Assembly: GCF_050947335.1 (NCBI RefSeq) | Contig: NC_134993.1 | Span: forward strand, 12,462,001-12,526,000 | DNA length: 64,000 bases | Direction: 5' to 3' | DNA from: Megachile rotundata | Lineage: Eukaryota; Arthropoda; Insecta; Hymenoptera; Megachilidae | Shown: piece after piece, positions 35,536 to 46,786 of the stretch | Layout: the number at the start of each line of letters is the position of its first letter | Numbering within the stretch: the first letter of the stretch is position 1 | Program-made: the position numbers and the translations under genes | The notes under the pieces: model-generated | Databases searched by the model: none | Seen by the model: only the letters and a program-made list of their open reading frames with translations | Told to the model about the DNA's origin: nothing

Positions 35536-36006
35536 CCAAAATATTTTATAGTTACCCGCTTTCTTTCACGCATTCTTCTTCTGAGTAAAGCAAGGAGGTA
35601 ATGCAATTAAAGAAGTCTATAAAAAAAGTATGTTATTCTTTATTATTTTGATATAAATGTAATTATAAACGTTTCCTAATAGTTGTATTTATACATAAAT
35701 ATAATTCACATATTCGTAGTAAAAAGCTGGGAGCGGAACAAAATGAATGAAAGGATACTTAAGTAAACAGTGGAATGCTTCATACACAAAGATATGAAAC
35801 GAAAAACAGTCTTATGCGGTGTGTTTTCGCAGTTTCTTTGTAGAAAAGGAATATTATCCTGGTATTGAGAATACAGCGAATATCTTTAACCAAAGAATAA
35901 CGGGTAACTCTCCAAAAAAGAGCTATAACTTCGAAGTCCAATAAATCTGACATTCTTTATCGCGAAAAACACAGATTTTTGGAACATTTCGACTTCAATG
36001 CATTTA

Positions 36007-37107
36007 TTATATACCTGCCCTTCCATATTTAGATGGCTTCACCTCAAACAACTTTCTTACAAAATATACCTGTATCGTTGTCGTTACCAATATGACAACT
36101 ATCTGCGCAATAGACCATGTTTGAACGTAAGAATTGTTGTCCAATAATAAATTTAAATCTCTGGCTTCTCTACTTCTACTCAAATGTTGAGTTTGAAGTA
36201 TTTCGTTAATGTTTCTCTCCACATTGGTTATAGCAGACTGTAATGGAAAGAAAATTACATGCACTTGTTATTTTTATTATTATGATAAGTGGAAAGGATA
36301 CATACTGTGAAGTTCTCAACGGAAAGATTCAATTCTTCAAGTTCTCTCGAATATTTATCCCATTCATCGTATCTGTGAGGTAGTAATTAATTATTACAGT
36401 GGTACTTAATTATTATGATCATGAAATTAAACATGTAGTGCAGTTAGATTTATTACCTGATCACGGTGATGTATAAATTAACTAATTTTGAGGCGAATCT
36501 AGAGAATTGATTATCTATACAAATACTGTAATAACCAGCATTTATCACAGTATCTTGATAATCTGAATTAGAAAGCCATTGATACGGGTGAACAATTACT
36601 CCCTCAGGATTTCTCACAGCGAAACCAGCTTTTCCATCACCGCCACGTACCACCTACACATCAATCATGATTTAATGCTTTAATTAACAATACTTAAATG
36701 ATAACAACAACGATTCAATAACAATTCTCAAGAGTTGTTATATAAATCGAACCATATGGTAAAATGTGGATTAATCGTCGACCTATATTTTAATCTCATA
36801 AAAATATGCTGATAAGTGTGAAAAAATGCGTGGTTGTACTCGAAGCTTTTCATTCGAAGAAATGCATGAGAAAACATATTCTTAATGAAGTAATTGTGTC
36901 TTAGAAATAACTGTATACCTGAAAATTTACATAGAAAGTAGCGCCCTTATTAACATATTGAAAGTAACAATCTTCTTTTCCAGCATCGATATGAACTTTG
37001 TAATCTAAGGCCACCGCTGGTAAGGATTCGTACCAGGGATGAGGCATGCTGGTGTTCGCGAGGCTAACAAGCACTCCGAAGACCAGACTTCGTAAAAGAA
37101 TGGACAT
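36007..37107 (-). CDS. p24/TMED family cargo receptor (TMED6/logjam-like)
   Basis: Type I membrane protein of the emp24/gp25L/p24 family, which cycles between ER and Golgi in COPI/COPII vesicles. Four exons (36919-37107, 36457-36653, 36306-36372, 36007-36237) join in phase to 227 residues, a typical length. There is a hydrophobic signal peptide (residues 1 to about 20: LLRSLVFGVLVSLANTS). The GOLD domain has its two conserved Cys (DCYFQYV and YYSICIDNQFS). A coiled coil with an EARDLNLLL segment follows, then one transmembrane helix (IAQIVVILVTTTIQVYF) and a short tail (VRKLFEVKPSKYGRAGI) with the hydrophobic LF sorting pair but no terminal KK. The subclass is by general resemblance (FAVRNPEG, WSIAQ) and less certain than the family. 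Confidence 0.88.
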
Positions 37108-37902
37108 TGTATAGATTTAACCAAACAGATCATCACAACAATCCACCCCGCCAACAATCGCTTTCACGACGACTGACAAGTGTGTGCCAATGTTGGCCTC
37201 CTACCGCAATCACGATCTTCAGTGTTTCTCAACTGTTTTAGATCTGTCTCATCTCGTAACGCAAATTTATCAACCATTTTGATAACTGTATCGAAGAAAT
37301 AATCGATGCAAAACAGTTACCTCGCGAATTTCAAATATTGTAACATATATCATTTTTATGTATACATATTGTAGTACATTCACAGAACAAAATAAATAAT
37401 TTCATTCATGGAAATTTGTTAGTATTTACTCTTCCGTTATACAGCGCACAAGAACTACAAAAATCCCTATATTAAATTCAGAAATAATAGGACAAGTTCA
37501 ATAAAATTTATAACAATTGGAAATTAAAAATTGTGCAACTTTTATTGGACGTCAAAGAAATTAAATTCTTTTATCAGCGTAAAAAAAAATTTGGGTGCAG
37601 GGATATTTTTAGCGCGCCCCCCCTGACAGATACGTTTAGTACATTTTTGAAACACCATCGGTAGGTAACTTCAGTTTGTCAAGACGTTGAGAACAGTTTG
37701 GGTGCTTTTTCCAAAATGAAAGTTACGGTGTAAGTCTCTGATTAATAACGGTCTCTTAGGTAAATGCATCTAATTAATGAATATGCAAAGAAACATCCGT
37801 GACGATACGAGGTACATTTGTGAGAATGGGAAGTGTTTTGAAAATACTAAAATACAGTGAAAGAAAAGTATCGTTGCTATCTGTGCGGTGTATTGCATAG
37901 GA
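37108..37902. promoter_or_regulatory. Divergent promoter region between TMED and chiffon/Dbf4
   Basis: About 800 bp between head-to-head starts. A non-coding first exon for chiffon is plausible near 37,660-37,732 (donor-like GTGTAAGTC). The short ATG frame there (MKVTV) would not join in phase with the Dbf4 frame, so it is treated as 5'UTR. Confidence 0.45.
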
Positions 37903-40900
37903 ATGGTATCGCCGTCCAAAATTCAGCATCCAGAACACAAGCAGTCACCAAAAGAAACGAAACCCAGCAAGCATTCACGTACGTGTAACATATGTACCTA
38001 TATTTTATAGAAATTCGTGTGAAATTATCGTGATCGATATCTGATAGATGAAGATAACCTGCAAATTGTTTTTTATCTACTTAACAAAACATATGCATTT
38101 AGGCTGAAAAATCCCCTCCTTTTTTTACGCAACGGTTATGTTATCGTCACTGTTCTGGTATTTACACGAAAATGTCATTTTATGCGATACTTTCATACAT
38201 TTAACCGACAAAATGTTGTTTCATTAGTTTTTTCAACATTAATTTACATCGATTTTATATCGATAAGTCGTTTACCTTTGACGTCACGTTTCATAAATAG
38301 ATTACAAAAAGTGGCTTTTTAAAAAAATAACACAAACATCAAATGGTATAAATTGTAAATGTTTTTAAAACAATCTTTTGAATGTTCGTGTTCTATCGGT
38401 AAATTGTGAAGTGAAATTAATGTATTCCTGTGACGTTTCAGATGGTCATACACAGAAAAATTTGAAACCATTGGAAGGAAAGTCATTTTATTTGGATATA
38501 AAGAATCATGCTACTACGACCAAAATAGAAACAAAAATCAAAGACTTGGGAGGGGTAAGCGTTTAAATAATGATAAACATTCACTATCCTTGTATTTTTT
38601 CATTCAATCATCGTAAGATTTAGCAGCTTCGTAATAACGTCTTTCCGTATTTCTCCCCACTACTTTTCTCGCGGCGCTTTCTTGCTCGCCATTGTATGCT
38701 TCTGTTGTCCACCTCTCTTCCCGCCGTTAAATTTTCCACTTATATATCGTATTAACGCCAACTCGTTCACAATCATAGCAATGATTGTTAAGAAATATGT
38801 TCAACATCTTGCGGAAGATATCATCTTTGAAACAGCCGTGTAAATATGATATTGATCGATATCGATAATATCGATAATCGAGATCGCGATAAAAATAAAC
38901 TTATGATAACAGCAGTGACACGATAGAAATATAATCGTTGAATAAATATTTAGAGACAAATTAAAAAACTTGCAATCGATCGTCAGAGGTGCAACGAAGG
39001 AAATATATCGTAATTACATACCGATCAACGATGTTGATGATATAATTTGAGTGTATAGATTATTGTAAAATATTTCTGTTGACAAACAACCGCTGAAAAA
39101 CCGGGTCGTGTCGCGCCATCTTTAGGATAGCCTAAGAAGTACGACGAAGTGGGACAGATTCGTCGCTTTCAACTGTTGTGTTGTGGTTTGAAAAAACAAA
39201 AACTATGGACGCGAAAATACAGCAAAAAACGATTTTCACGTATTCAGCAAAAGTACAGTATTCACTTTGTAGCAGTAGTCGGCGGAGGAGAGCGAGCAAG
39301 AACGTAAAGCGCCGCCTCCAGGCTCGTCTGCCAAGCTGTTAACGGCGAATGGCCATTTTGTGCGTGACAGTTCTCCCCCGCGAGTAACGATCTCGTTGCG
39401 CGTCCCAGCGCTCTTTTCCTTTGCCTCAATCCTTTTCTTTGATCATTCGAGATATATCTCGATGAATTTTTCTTCCGATACCTCTTATCGTGAATTACGT
39501 TTGAAACAGTTTTCAACGCGAACGCAAAATATTTGCAAATTCGCAAACTGATAAACAGTACTGTTCGAGGAAGTTGTTTTGCGTGAAGGTTTCATGCGTT
39601 TCGAGACCGCTTGACAGTAATCGAGTGTAAATTCATTGATTATACCAGTTCCTGTGGATTTTGTTTAAACGATTCTTTCACGTGAACTTTTCGTTCAAAA
39701 CAAGTTAAATTGTTTCTTTCGTTTGATCCCACGTGCTTCGTTATTGTCCTGGTTTTGCGGTTCGCAACGTATTATTAGAACTGTGTGTAACAATGCGGCA
39801 ACCATTGTTAACTACGTGAAGATTTGCATCTACACACGCATGGCTTGTATTTCTGCAAATTCGCTTGATAGCGCGTTTAGTTGCGCCTGAGGAGAACACG
39901 AAATTGTTTGACGTCAGCATACCGCGATGTAAACGTGTGTTTGTACGTCCGTTAACGGATCACTTATCACCGAGCGTCTACGCTCAATGGTATCTTCTTG
40001 GTGCAGCTACCAATCTTATTCTTGTGAGTTGAATGATCAAAGAGTTGGCAACTTTCATTCTCTTGTCATCTTGTTGTTTTCTTCTTTATCACTTTGTTTC
40101 TTTGTCACATTTCATTTCATCACAGTGAAACAACTCATTTTTACACGTTTCATAAGTTCTTCTTGCAATGTTTGAACACTGATTCACAGTCAATGGCTAT
40201 ATAAATTTTGTTTACATTTTCCTTTTTAGGTAATAGAATTATTTTTAGTACGAAGCGTAAGCCTGGTAATTAGTGACAGGGTAGATAAAAGTGGTTACGT
40301 AAATTTTGAAAAACATAAATGGGGTTGTGCCAGTGGAGGCAGCGGGGGACCTCCCTCGCTGAGGAGTTTAGAAACTCCAACCCCTGTGCCAACTCCTCCA
40401 ACATCATTTTTTAGTCCTGAATGCCCCTTATCCAATACAACTAATATACGGGGTCAAACTACCCAAAGATCTGTAAGTACTTTTCACCAATTTAAATTGT
40501 TATTTTGCTAAGAACGTAATTTGAAAGTTATTCACGCTTTACAGAAATCGCGAGTGGATGCAATGTTGGAACGTGCTCTGACACAGCCACAACAGTGTTC
40601 CGTGGATCCGCTTTACAACGCCCAAAGTTGGGGAATTCCTATTTGGGCAATAGACAAACTTCAGGTTTGGCTCGACAAAATCTATGCGCCCGTCGAAGAT
40701 ACAAATCATTTAAAACGGCTAAAGCGCTCGAATCAACAGAGTACAACCAGAGATTTAAAGGTCAGGCACCTTAAGGGTCCATATTTAAAATTTGAATCCT
40801 TTCAAAGGTATGTTATTCGATATAGAACCTGCATAGCTGTACTTTAAGTTACTTTATTACATAATTGTTTCATTGTAGGAACACTAGACCTGTATTTGTT

Positions 40901-43900
40901 GAACTGCCTGTGTGGCCAACGTTGAATTTTTACGGGGATCCAGGCTCGTGTCCTTTCAATACGAAAAGACGAGAAAAGCTGGAAAAATTGCGGAAAGAAG
41001 TAAAAGAAAACAGGGAAGGTATTCAGCATATCAACCAAGAGGAGGTAACTTGAAACACGCATTTTGCATTAAATAAAATTTGATCGATACTAAACGCACA
41101 ATACGCATTGAATACGAATAGGATAAAGAAATGACTCGGCGGCCACGTACAACTACTCGTACACGTAGAACAGAACAATTAGTATCCGGTTATTGTGAAA
41201 TCTGCCGTATTAGTTATCGAGATCTATCGAAACACGTTCAAAGCGATCAACACCTAAGCTTTGTTCAAAATGACGATAATTTTTTGTCCTTGGATACGCT
41301 AATTAATGCAGGAGCCAACGTAGAAGCGTTTTTAAAGCTAAACAGAACAAAAAATATAGAGTAAGTAAATTAAATTATTAATTATGCTGCTTATTCTCTT
41401 TAAACATTGATTAATTGTTGTGTACATCTTTTTTTACAGAAAAGACTGCAAATTGTTTTCCAATGGAGATCGTAATCTTCATGATCCAGTACTGCCAGAA
41501 GGACAAGTTAATAGAGATACGAAAAGCTTAGGAGATTTTGACGTAGAAGATGCAAAAATGGGACAGTGTAATGGAAATAGTAGGAATCTCAATTTAAAGT
41601 TAAGTTCGCCTCATAATTTACGTACTCGCTCAAGACACGAAAGTGGACACTTATTAAGGTCAAAAGGTAGCCCTTGGCACGAAGTCGACAAGACAGAAAA
41701 GTTTTACGATAAACTCGAAGGGTTTACCATAAAGAAACGAGCAAAAGGAACAATTTGGATCGAAGAGGACGACCCGGAAGATGACTTCGCACAGGAAGAC
41801 GAACTGAAAGACCCGAAGCACGATGATTATAAGATCAAAACGTTCGCGACGGAATTGGAGGAAACATGTACCGAAGAAAAGAACTGTAACATCATGTGTA
41901 ATAAACGTAAAGATCTAAATAATCAAGTTGTACAAAGGACAATAACTTGTGCTCCTCGAGAGGACATCAGCACTACGGAATGTATTAAACAAGATCGAAG
42001 TCCTATAAAAAGTAGGAATTACGAGCAAATAAATGGCAGTATAAGAAATGATTGTAGTGAAAATAATTTAAGTGCAAAAGATAATGATTTTGAGACTTGT
42101 AAAATACCTAAAGCTGATTCTTTAAAAGAATTGAATTGCAAAGAACAGTTTGGGAATGCGTCGAGTACAAGAAAAATGTCAGAGGAGCGCGAGGTTAATG
42201 GGGAGAACGTCGTCTGTAACGGACACACCATAAAGGTCGAGCAGAAGGTTAAAGCATCGAACGATGCCGAGAAGAACGAGGCGAAAGAGGACAAACCCAG
42301 ATACATGAAGACAGGTAGAAGAGGAGGTAGGAGCACCAGAGGGCGACAAAGGTTATCCGTGGAGGAGCGTCTGATCGAAGATAATCGTGCTTACTACAAA
42401 GTGGAAGTTTTAGGGAGTAAATTAAGGTCAAGTGTAATGTCGAACAATAATTCGCAATGTACTGTACAGAAGGATGGAGACAGCGAGGAAAAGAAAGAAG
42501 TGCCATCTAGTGAAAAACCAGTAGTTGTACGATTTAAGCGTGTAAGAAAATCGGAACTGTCGTTGTTAAGTGATGAAGCGGAGTCTTTCATGTTCGGAGA
42601 ACTTAAGCGAGAGGATTCGAGCGAAATCAGCGACGGAGAACAGAGCAGTGTTTTACCGAGAGATACCGAAAGCGAATGCAACGGTACCGCAAACTCGATA
42701 TGTCCCAGTTCGTCCTTTGACTCTAGTTTACCCATCAAGTCAGAAGTCGTCGAAGAAGATTCACAGGACTCCATCGCGAACGTGGGCCGAGCCAGAAAGA
42801 GAAGACGAACGCAGGCCGAGGCTCTCATCAAAGACAACGTCGACTACTACAAATTCGAAACACCAGGCAGTAGATTAAGGTATCAAGCTCCCCTGACCGG
42901 CATCAAGGAACCGATGACCGAACAAACAGACAAACCAGAAGAAACTGCGGAGACAGCAGAAAAAGATGTGGAGAAGATGTATCCGTCCAAACCCTCGCCA
43001 GAGGTTGAAAAAATGCAATTCTCTTTTGAGGCCATACCGAAATCCGAACCGTGGTATCAAACGTACCAGCGTCAGGACAACGGAGCCGAATTCTGGCACT
43101 ACTTCAGCGAAGGAGACACGAAGAAGCCGTTTCTTTTACCCTACGAGATTGAAAATTTTCACGAAATTTTGTTAAAAAATCAAAATAGGAACGAGAGCAA
43201 GAAAAAGGGTCGCGGACGAAGCGTAGGTTGCGTCGGACGGTCTCCCAGAAAGAGCCCCCGTTGCCACGCGTCTACGTTAGCTATTATGTCGACGATAATT
43301 AGGAAAAGAGAACAACAGCAGCACACCTCGGTTTCGTGTACGTTAGACGAATGCCACTCCGTCAGGTCGCGGACGAACACTCCCAAGCCTGATCACAAGC
43401 TCGAGTCAAAATCGGACATAGACGAGGAACTGAAGGAGATGGTGAAGACCATCGACGAGATGCTCAACGCAGACAACTTAGGGTTGGCCGACTCGTTCGA
43501 GCTGGACACGCAAATGGAATTGAACCCCGACGAACCAAACATTCCCAAGGGACCACCTTCGAATCTGCTCGAGTTGCTGGACAGTTGTCACGAGATTACT
43601 AATTGTTTAGAGAACTCCTCGTGCGCGAGTTCCGAGTGCGGCGAAGGCAACATCGAGTCGCCGCTGAAGCGGAGGAAAAAGAGGAAAAACAGAACAGGGT
43701 GGCCCGGTAACAAAATGAAAAGGAAACTCCAAAGTAAGCCTCTGACAGATGACTGCGAAAGTTTATTGGATAAAGAACGGAAAAACGTGCAGGTCACGAA
43801 CAGCGCTTCTAGGTTGACGGAAGAAGCTACGAGACTAGCGCAAGAGGAACACGCGTTGGGTTTCGAGCAGAGAAAAGAAGATGGACGGTTGTTCGAGACG

Positions 43901-44860
43901 TACTCCTCTACCACGTGCCAGGAGACGGAGAAGAAAGATCAGAATATGGAGCTACTTGATAATTCCGCGTTACATATGAATGCGGAGGCTTGCATAGATT
44001 CCATCGCGTCCGACATCTGCAACGACAGCGACTTTGCATTGAACGAAGACTACGCGTTCAGGAAAAACTTGTCCGAGTCTGAAGAAATCTCCGAGAACGA
44101 CCCTGGGAACGACGAGAACCACGAAAATGTCTTTCGAAAGGATGTTAATTCTATGTCCGAGCGACGGTTCATCTCGAAAACGGCTATAAAAAAACGTCAG
44201 CGAGATAACGCATCTTCGGAGACGTGCGAGACGCGCGTGGACCTTGAGAAGCACGATATTTTATGCAGGAAGGATTCAGAGTCCGGAATAATTCACAGAA
44301 AACATCATCGCTCGAACGAGTTGGCGAGAAAACGGCAGCAGAAGAATCATCCTGAAAATTCTGACACGGAGATCGGGCATCACGATAATGCGTACAAAAA
44401 GAAAGTGACCTCGCGTAAACGAATGTATCCTAAGAAGCGCGCGAAAAAGAACAATGTAACCTCGGACGTGGTGTTCGACGACGAGAACTGTAAAAAAGAT
44501 TCGTATTTAAGTATTAACTGTAAAAAACAGAGCCTGAAGAGCGTGAAGCGACAGACTGATACTATGTCGTCGGAAGCGCGGGATTCCGACGTAGAGTGTG
44601 CGTTGTCTGGGCGGGTTAGTCCTACGATTATGGCGAGTTCGGAGCTTAAACAGAGACGCTCGAGTATCGAATTTCAGCCGGTTGTTAGAATGATGAAGAT
44701 CGACGACAAAGTCGAGACGGACCACAGTATTCTTTCGGTTACGATCGCGAGTAACAGACGGTTAAGAAGTTCCAGTTCTTCGAGATCAAATACTCAACCA
44801 CCGAAGAAACGTTTGAAGACCAATCGCGGTCAGTTCGGGAGGTGGTTGAAAAATAGCTGA
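37903..44860 (+). CDS. chif: Dbf4/chiffon, regulatory subunit of the Cdc7 replication kinase, with long C-terminal extension
   Basis: Activator of the S-phase kinase Cdc7 (DDK). Seven exons (37903-37978, 38442-38554, 40230-40472, 40545-40807, 40879-41044, 41122-41360, 41440-44860) join in phase to 1,506 residues. The N-terminal BRCT-like motif N is GKSFYLDIKN then IKDLGGVIELFLVRSVSLVI, split by a 1.7-kb intron. Motif M, the Cdc7-binding region, reads GPYLKFESFQRNTRPVFVELP. Motif C is a Dbf4 zinc finger, YCEICRISYRDLSKHVQSDQH (CCHH). The single 3.4-kb last exon encodes over 1,100 residues, mostly acidic/basic and disordered, far beyond vertebrate DBF4. It contains two copies of a short motif (EERLIEDNRAYYKVEVLGSK and EALIKDNVDYYKFETPGSR). 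In Drosophila the same gene has a long C-terminal part that supplies the CHAT/Gcn5 complex subunit, which could be the role here (inference). Confidence 0.93.
38555..40229 (+). other. Large chiffon intron with an internal CpG-rich patch
   Basis: The longest intron of the gene. Around 39,100-39,450 it is CpG-rich (GTCGCGCCATC, AACGTAAAGCGCCGCC) and may be an alternative promoter or enhancer. No exon with a recognisable product was found on either strand. Confidence 0.4.
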
Positions 44861-45516
44861 AATCCTCGATAAACTTTTTGTTATAGGTTAACTTTCAGTG
44901 TCGAGATGAATTTTTCGGAAATCTCGAGGCTGAAATTTAATCTATATTCGTCAAATGTACATTTGTGTATAAAATATTATTTGTGTATGTAGAATAGTAT
45001 TTAACATTATTGGCACCATTGATAGAGTTTTTATTAATATTTTCCTTAATGTCTATTTCTGATAATTCTTTTGAAAACGTTGTACATTCGCATACAGCCT
45101 TTCTTGAATAAGAAGTATGTAATTCTACGGTTTGTGAAGTTTTATTTTATTTTATATCGTACGTGAGGAACGTATATGACTTCATTTCATTCGTGAGAAC
45201 GGACGTAGAATACGAGGCTGTATGAAAGCTTTATCATAGCACATAACAATCATTTTCCGTTACAAAATGCATCATTGACTGTAACGTTATGTATTGATGA
45301 AATCCCTTATGCAAGGGGTACACTAAATATTTTATTTCAAAGAAAATAATGTATGTAAGTCTTTTATGATTTCGAAAAAGAGATGACTATTAAAGATATG
45401 AATTTTCCATTAAAAATCAAGAATGAATTGTACGTGCTCCTGATCCTTATTATTTCATATTTATCTACTATGAATTACAATCATAATATGGTGCTGAATA
45501 ATACCATGTCTTAAAT
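44861..45516. other. 3'UTR of chiffon converging on MTRFR 3' end
   Basis: AT-rich with no coding features. An ATTAAA signal near 45,390 could serve chiffon. Confidence 0.45.
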
Positions 45517-45522
45517 TTTATT
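45517..45522 (-). terminator. Candidate poly(A) signal for the LYR/MTRFR unit (minus strand AATAAA)
   Basis: TTTATT on the plus strand, about 55 bp beyond the MTRFR stop. No equally good signal lies in the 28 bp between the LYR and MTRFR frames. Confidence 0.5.
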
Positions 45523-45576
45523 TCAAAATGTATTGTGATACTTAAAGTAAAACTTTTTTAAGTAATTATATTATCT

Positions 45577-46065
45577 TCATTTGATGTTTTCACGTTTTTG
45601 GAATTCTTCTTTTAAACGTGCTAACTTCTTCTGTTTTTGTTTCCTCTTCAAAGAGTCTTTTTGTTGCAGCTGCAGTTCTTGATTTTGGAGAGACCTCTCC
45701 CCGTTGATTAAATTGTCCAATTTTGTTAAAAGCAATTCTCTAGCAATTTTTCTATTTTTATCTAAACTTCTGGTTTCATGGCACTTAACAGTCAATCCTG
45801 TGGGTTTGTGTTTTATAACTACTGCATTTGATGTTTTGTTTGTTGCTTGACCACCGGGTCCACTTCCTTTTACAAACTGTTCTTCCAAGTCGCTTTCTTC
45901 GAGTTTAGGAACATTTGTGTAGTCTAAAAAACGTTTATAAGATTTATACCGAATTTGGTTATCAGTATTTATAACACTGATCAAACTATTTTGATAACTC
46001 AACAGTTGATAATTTTTGTTCAGAAAATACTTCAAATTTGATGTTAATTTTAACGACGTGAACAT
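45577..46065 (-). CDS. Mitochondrial translation release factor in rescue (MTRFR/C12orf65-like)
   Basis: Codon-independent peptidyl-tRNA hydrolase that rescues stalled mitochondrial ribosomal subunits. It is intronless, 162 residues, similar to the human protein (166). Residues 1 to about 40 form a Lys/Ser/Asn-rich, acid-poor mitochondrial presequence. The RF-1 catalytic domain begins VPKLEESDLEEQFVKGSGPG and contains the GGQ tripeptide in SGPGGQATNKTSNAVV, followed by HKPTGLTVKCHETRSLDKNR. The C-terminus is a basic, Gln-rich helical tail (QKKLARLKEEFQKR), as in other ribosome-rescue members that insert it into the mRNA channel. There is no codon-recognition domain. Start ATG 46063-46065. It lies 28 bp downstream of the LYR frame on the same strand, with no room for a separate promoter. 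Confidence 0.93.
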   Translation of the reverse strand: MFTSLKLTSNLKYFLNKNYQLLSYQNSLISVINTDNQIRYKSYKRFLDYTNVPKLEESDLEEQFVKGSGPGGQATNKTSNAVVIKHKPTGLTVKCHETRSLDKNRKIARELLLTKLDNLINGERSLQNQELQLQQKDSLKRKQKQKKLARLKEEFQKRENIK

Positions 46066-46093
46066 TGTAGAATTACAGTTTTGTTACAGATAA

Positions 46094-46383
46094 TTATACA
46101 ACTCGTTGTTCTTGCAATAACTTTTGCCCCTTCTGAAAAAGTGCAAATATAAATTATAGGTTAAGTGCAATAAATTATTAGATAAATATTACAAGAAAAA
46201 AAACAGATTAAAAGTCTGTAACATTACCTGTAATTGCAATTCGATTTGCTTTTGATCGGTTATATCTTTATTTTCTTTAAAATTGCTACGAATTTTATAC
46301 CGAAAGTATGCCTTGTCTGTATATTTTAAATTTTCACCGTAACGTAACAAATCTTTGTATAATCTCAAAATTGCTTGTCTCAT
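46094..46383 (-). CDS. LYR-motif microprotein, MIEF1-MP (L0R8F8)-like
   Basis: Small mitochondrial LYR-family protein. Two exons (46228-46383 and 46094-46132) join in phase to 64 residues. The LYR helix is ILRLYKDLLRYGENLKYTDK, followed by YFRYKIRSNFKENKDITD and a final helix ending KGQKLLQEQRVV. The order (LYR, RYG-x-x-LKYTD, IR-x-x-FKEN) resembles the human microprotein encoded upstream of MIEF1, which joins MALSU1 and mt-ACP on assembling mitochondrial large subunits. Assignment rests on pattern resemblance; another short LYRM is possible. The start ATG at 46381-46383 was preferred because the longer frame begins at TTG. It shares a probable transcript with MTRFR. Confidence 0.82.
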
Positions 46384-46786
46384 TCTGTACTTTTGTAACA
46401 AAATTAAGAAATATATTTTGGTGTCAAATGTATATTATTTATTTGTTTATGTTTGCATATGAATTACTGGAAAGCAAGTGTCCTAACCTATCTTCATTGG
46501 CGCTGCATTCTGAGGCATATCAGATAAATCATTTCAATTGTTTTTTAAATCGTGAAATATACATTACTTGAACAGATCAAAACGTTAATAGTTTTAATAT
46601 TAATGAAGCGTATTTTGTTAATAATAATATTCGAATTAAATGAAAATTCAGAAACAGATGAATTATTTAAATATCATATAAAGTAATAATTTATTTAAAA
46701 AACTATAGTTCCAGTAAAAAATAGTTGAGAAATTATTTGTTTTATAAATATGATGATCGATTTTAATTCGATACATATAATTGTTC
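46384..46786. other. AT-rich spacer (promoter of LYR/MTRFR, 3'UTR of the next gene)
   Basis: No coding exon seen. A minus-strand AATAAA (plus TTTATT at 46,690-46,695) lies about 92 bp past the stop of the upstream minus-strand gene. Confidence 0.5.

Noticed and set aside
39182..39350. Short ATG frame (MDAKIQQKTIF) in the CpG-rich patch of the chiffon intron
   Set aside because: Short, Arg-rich from composition, and not linked by splice sites to any exon; probably regulatory sequence.
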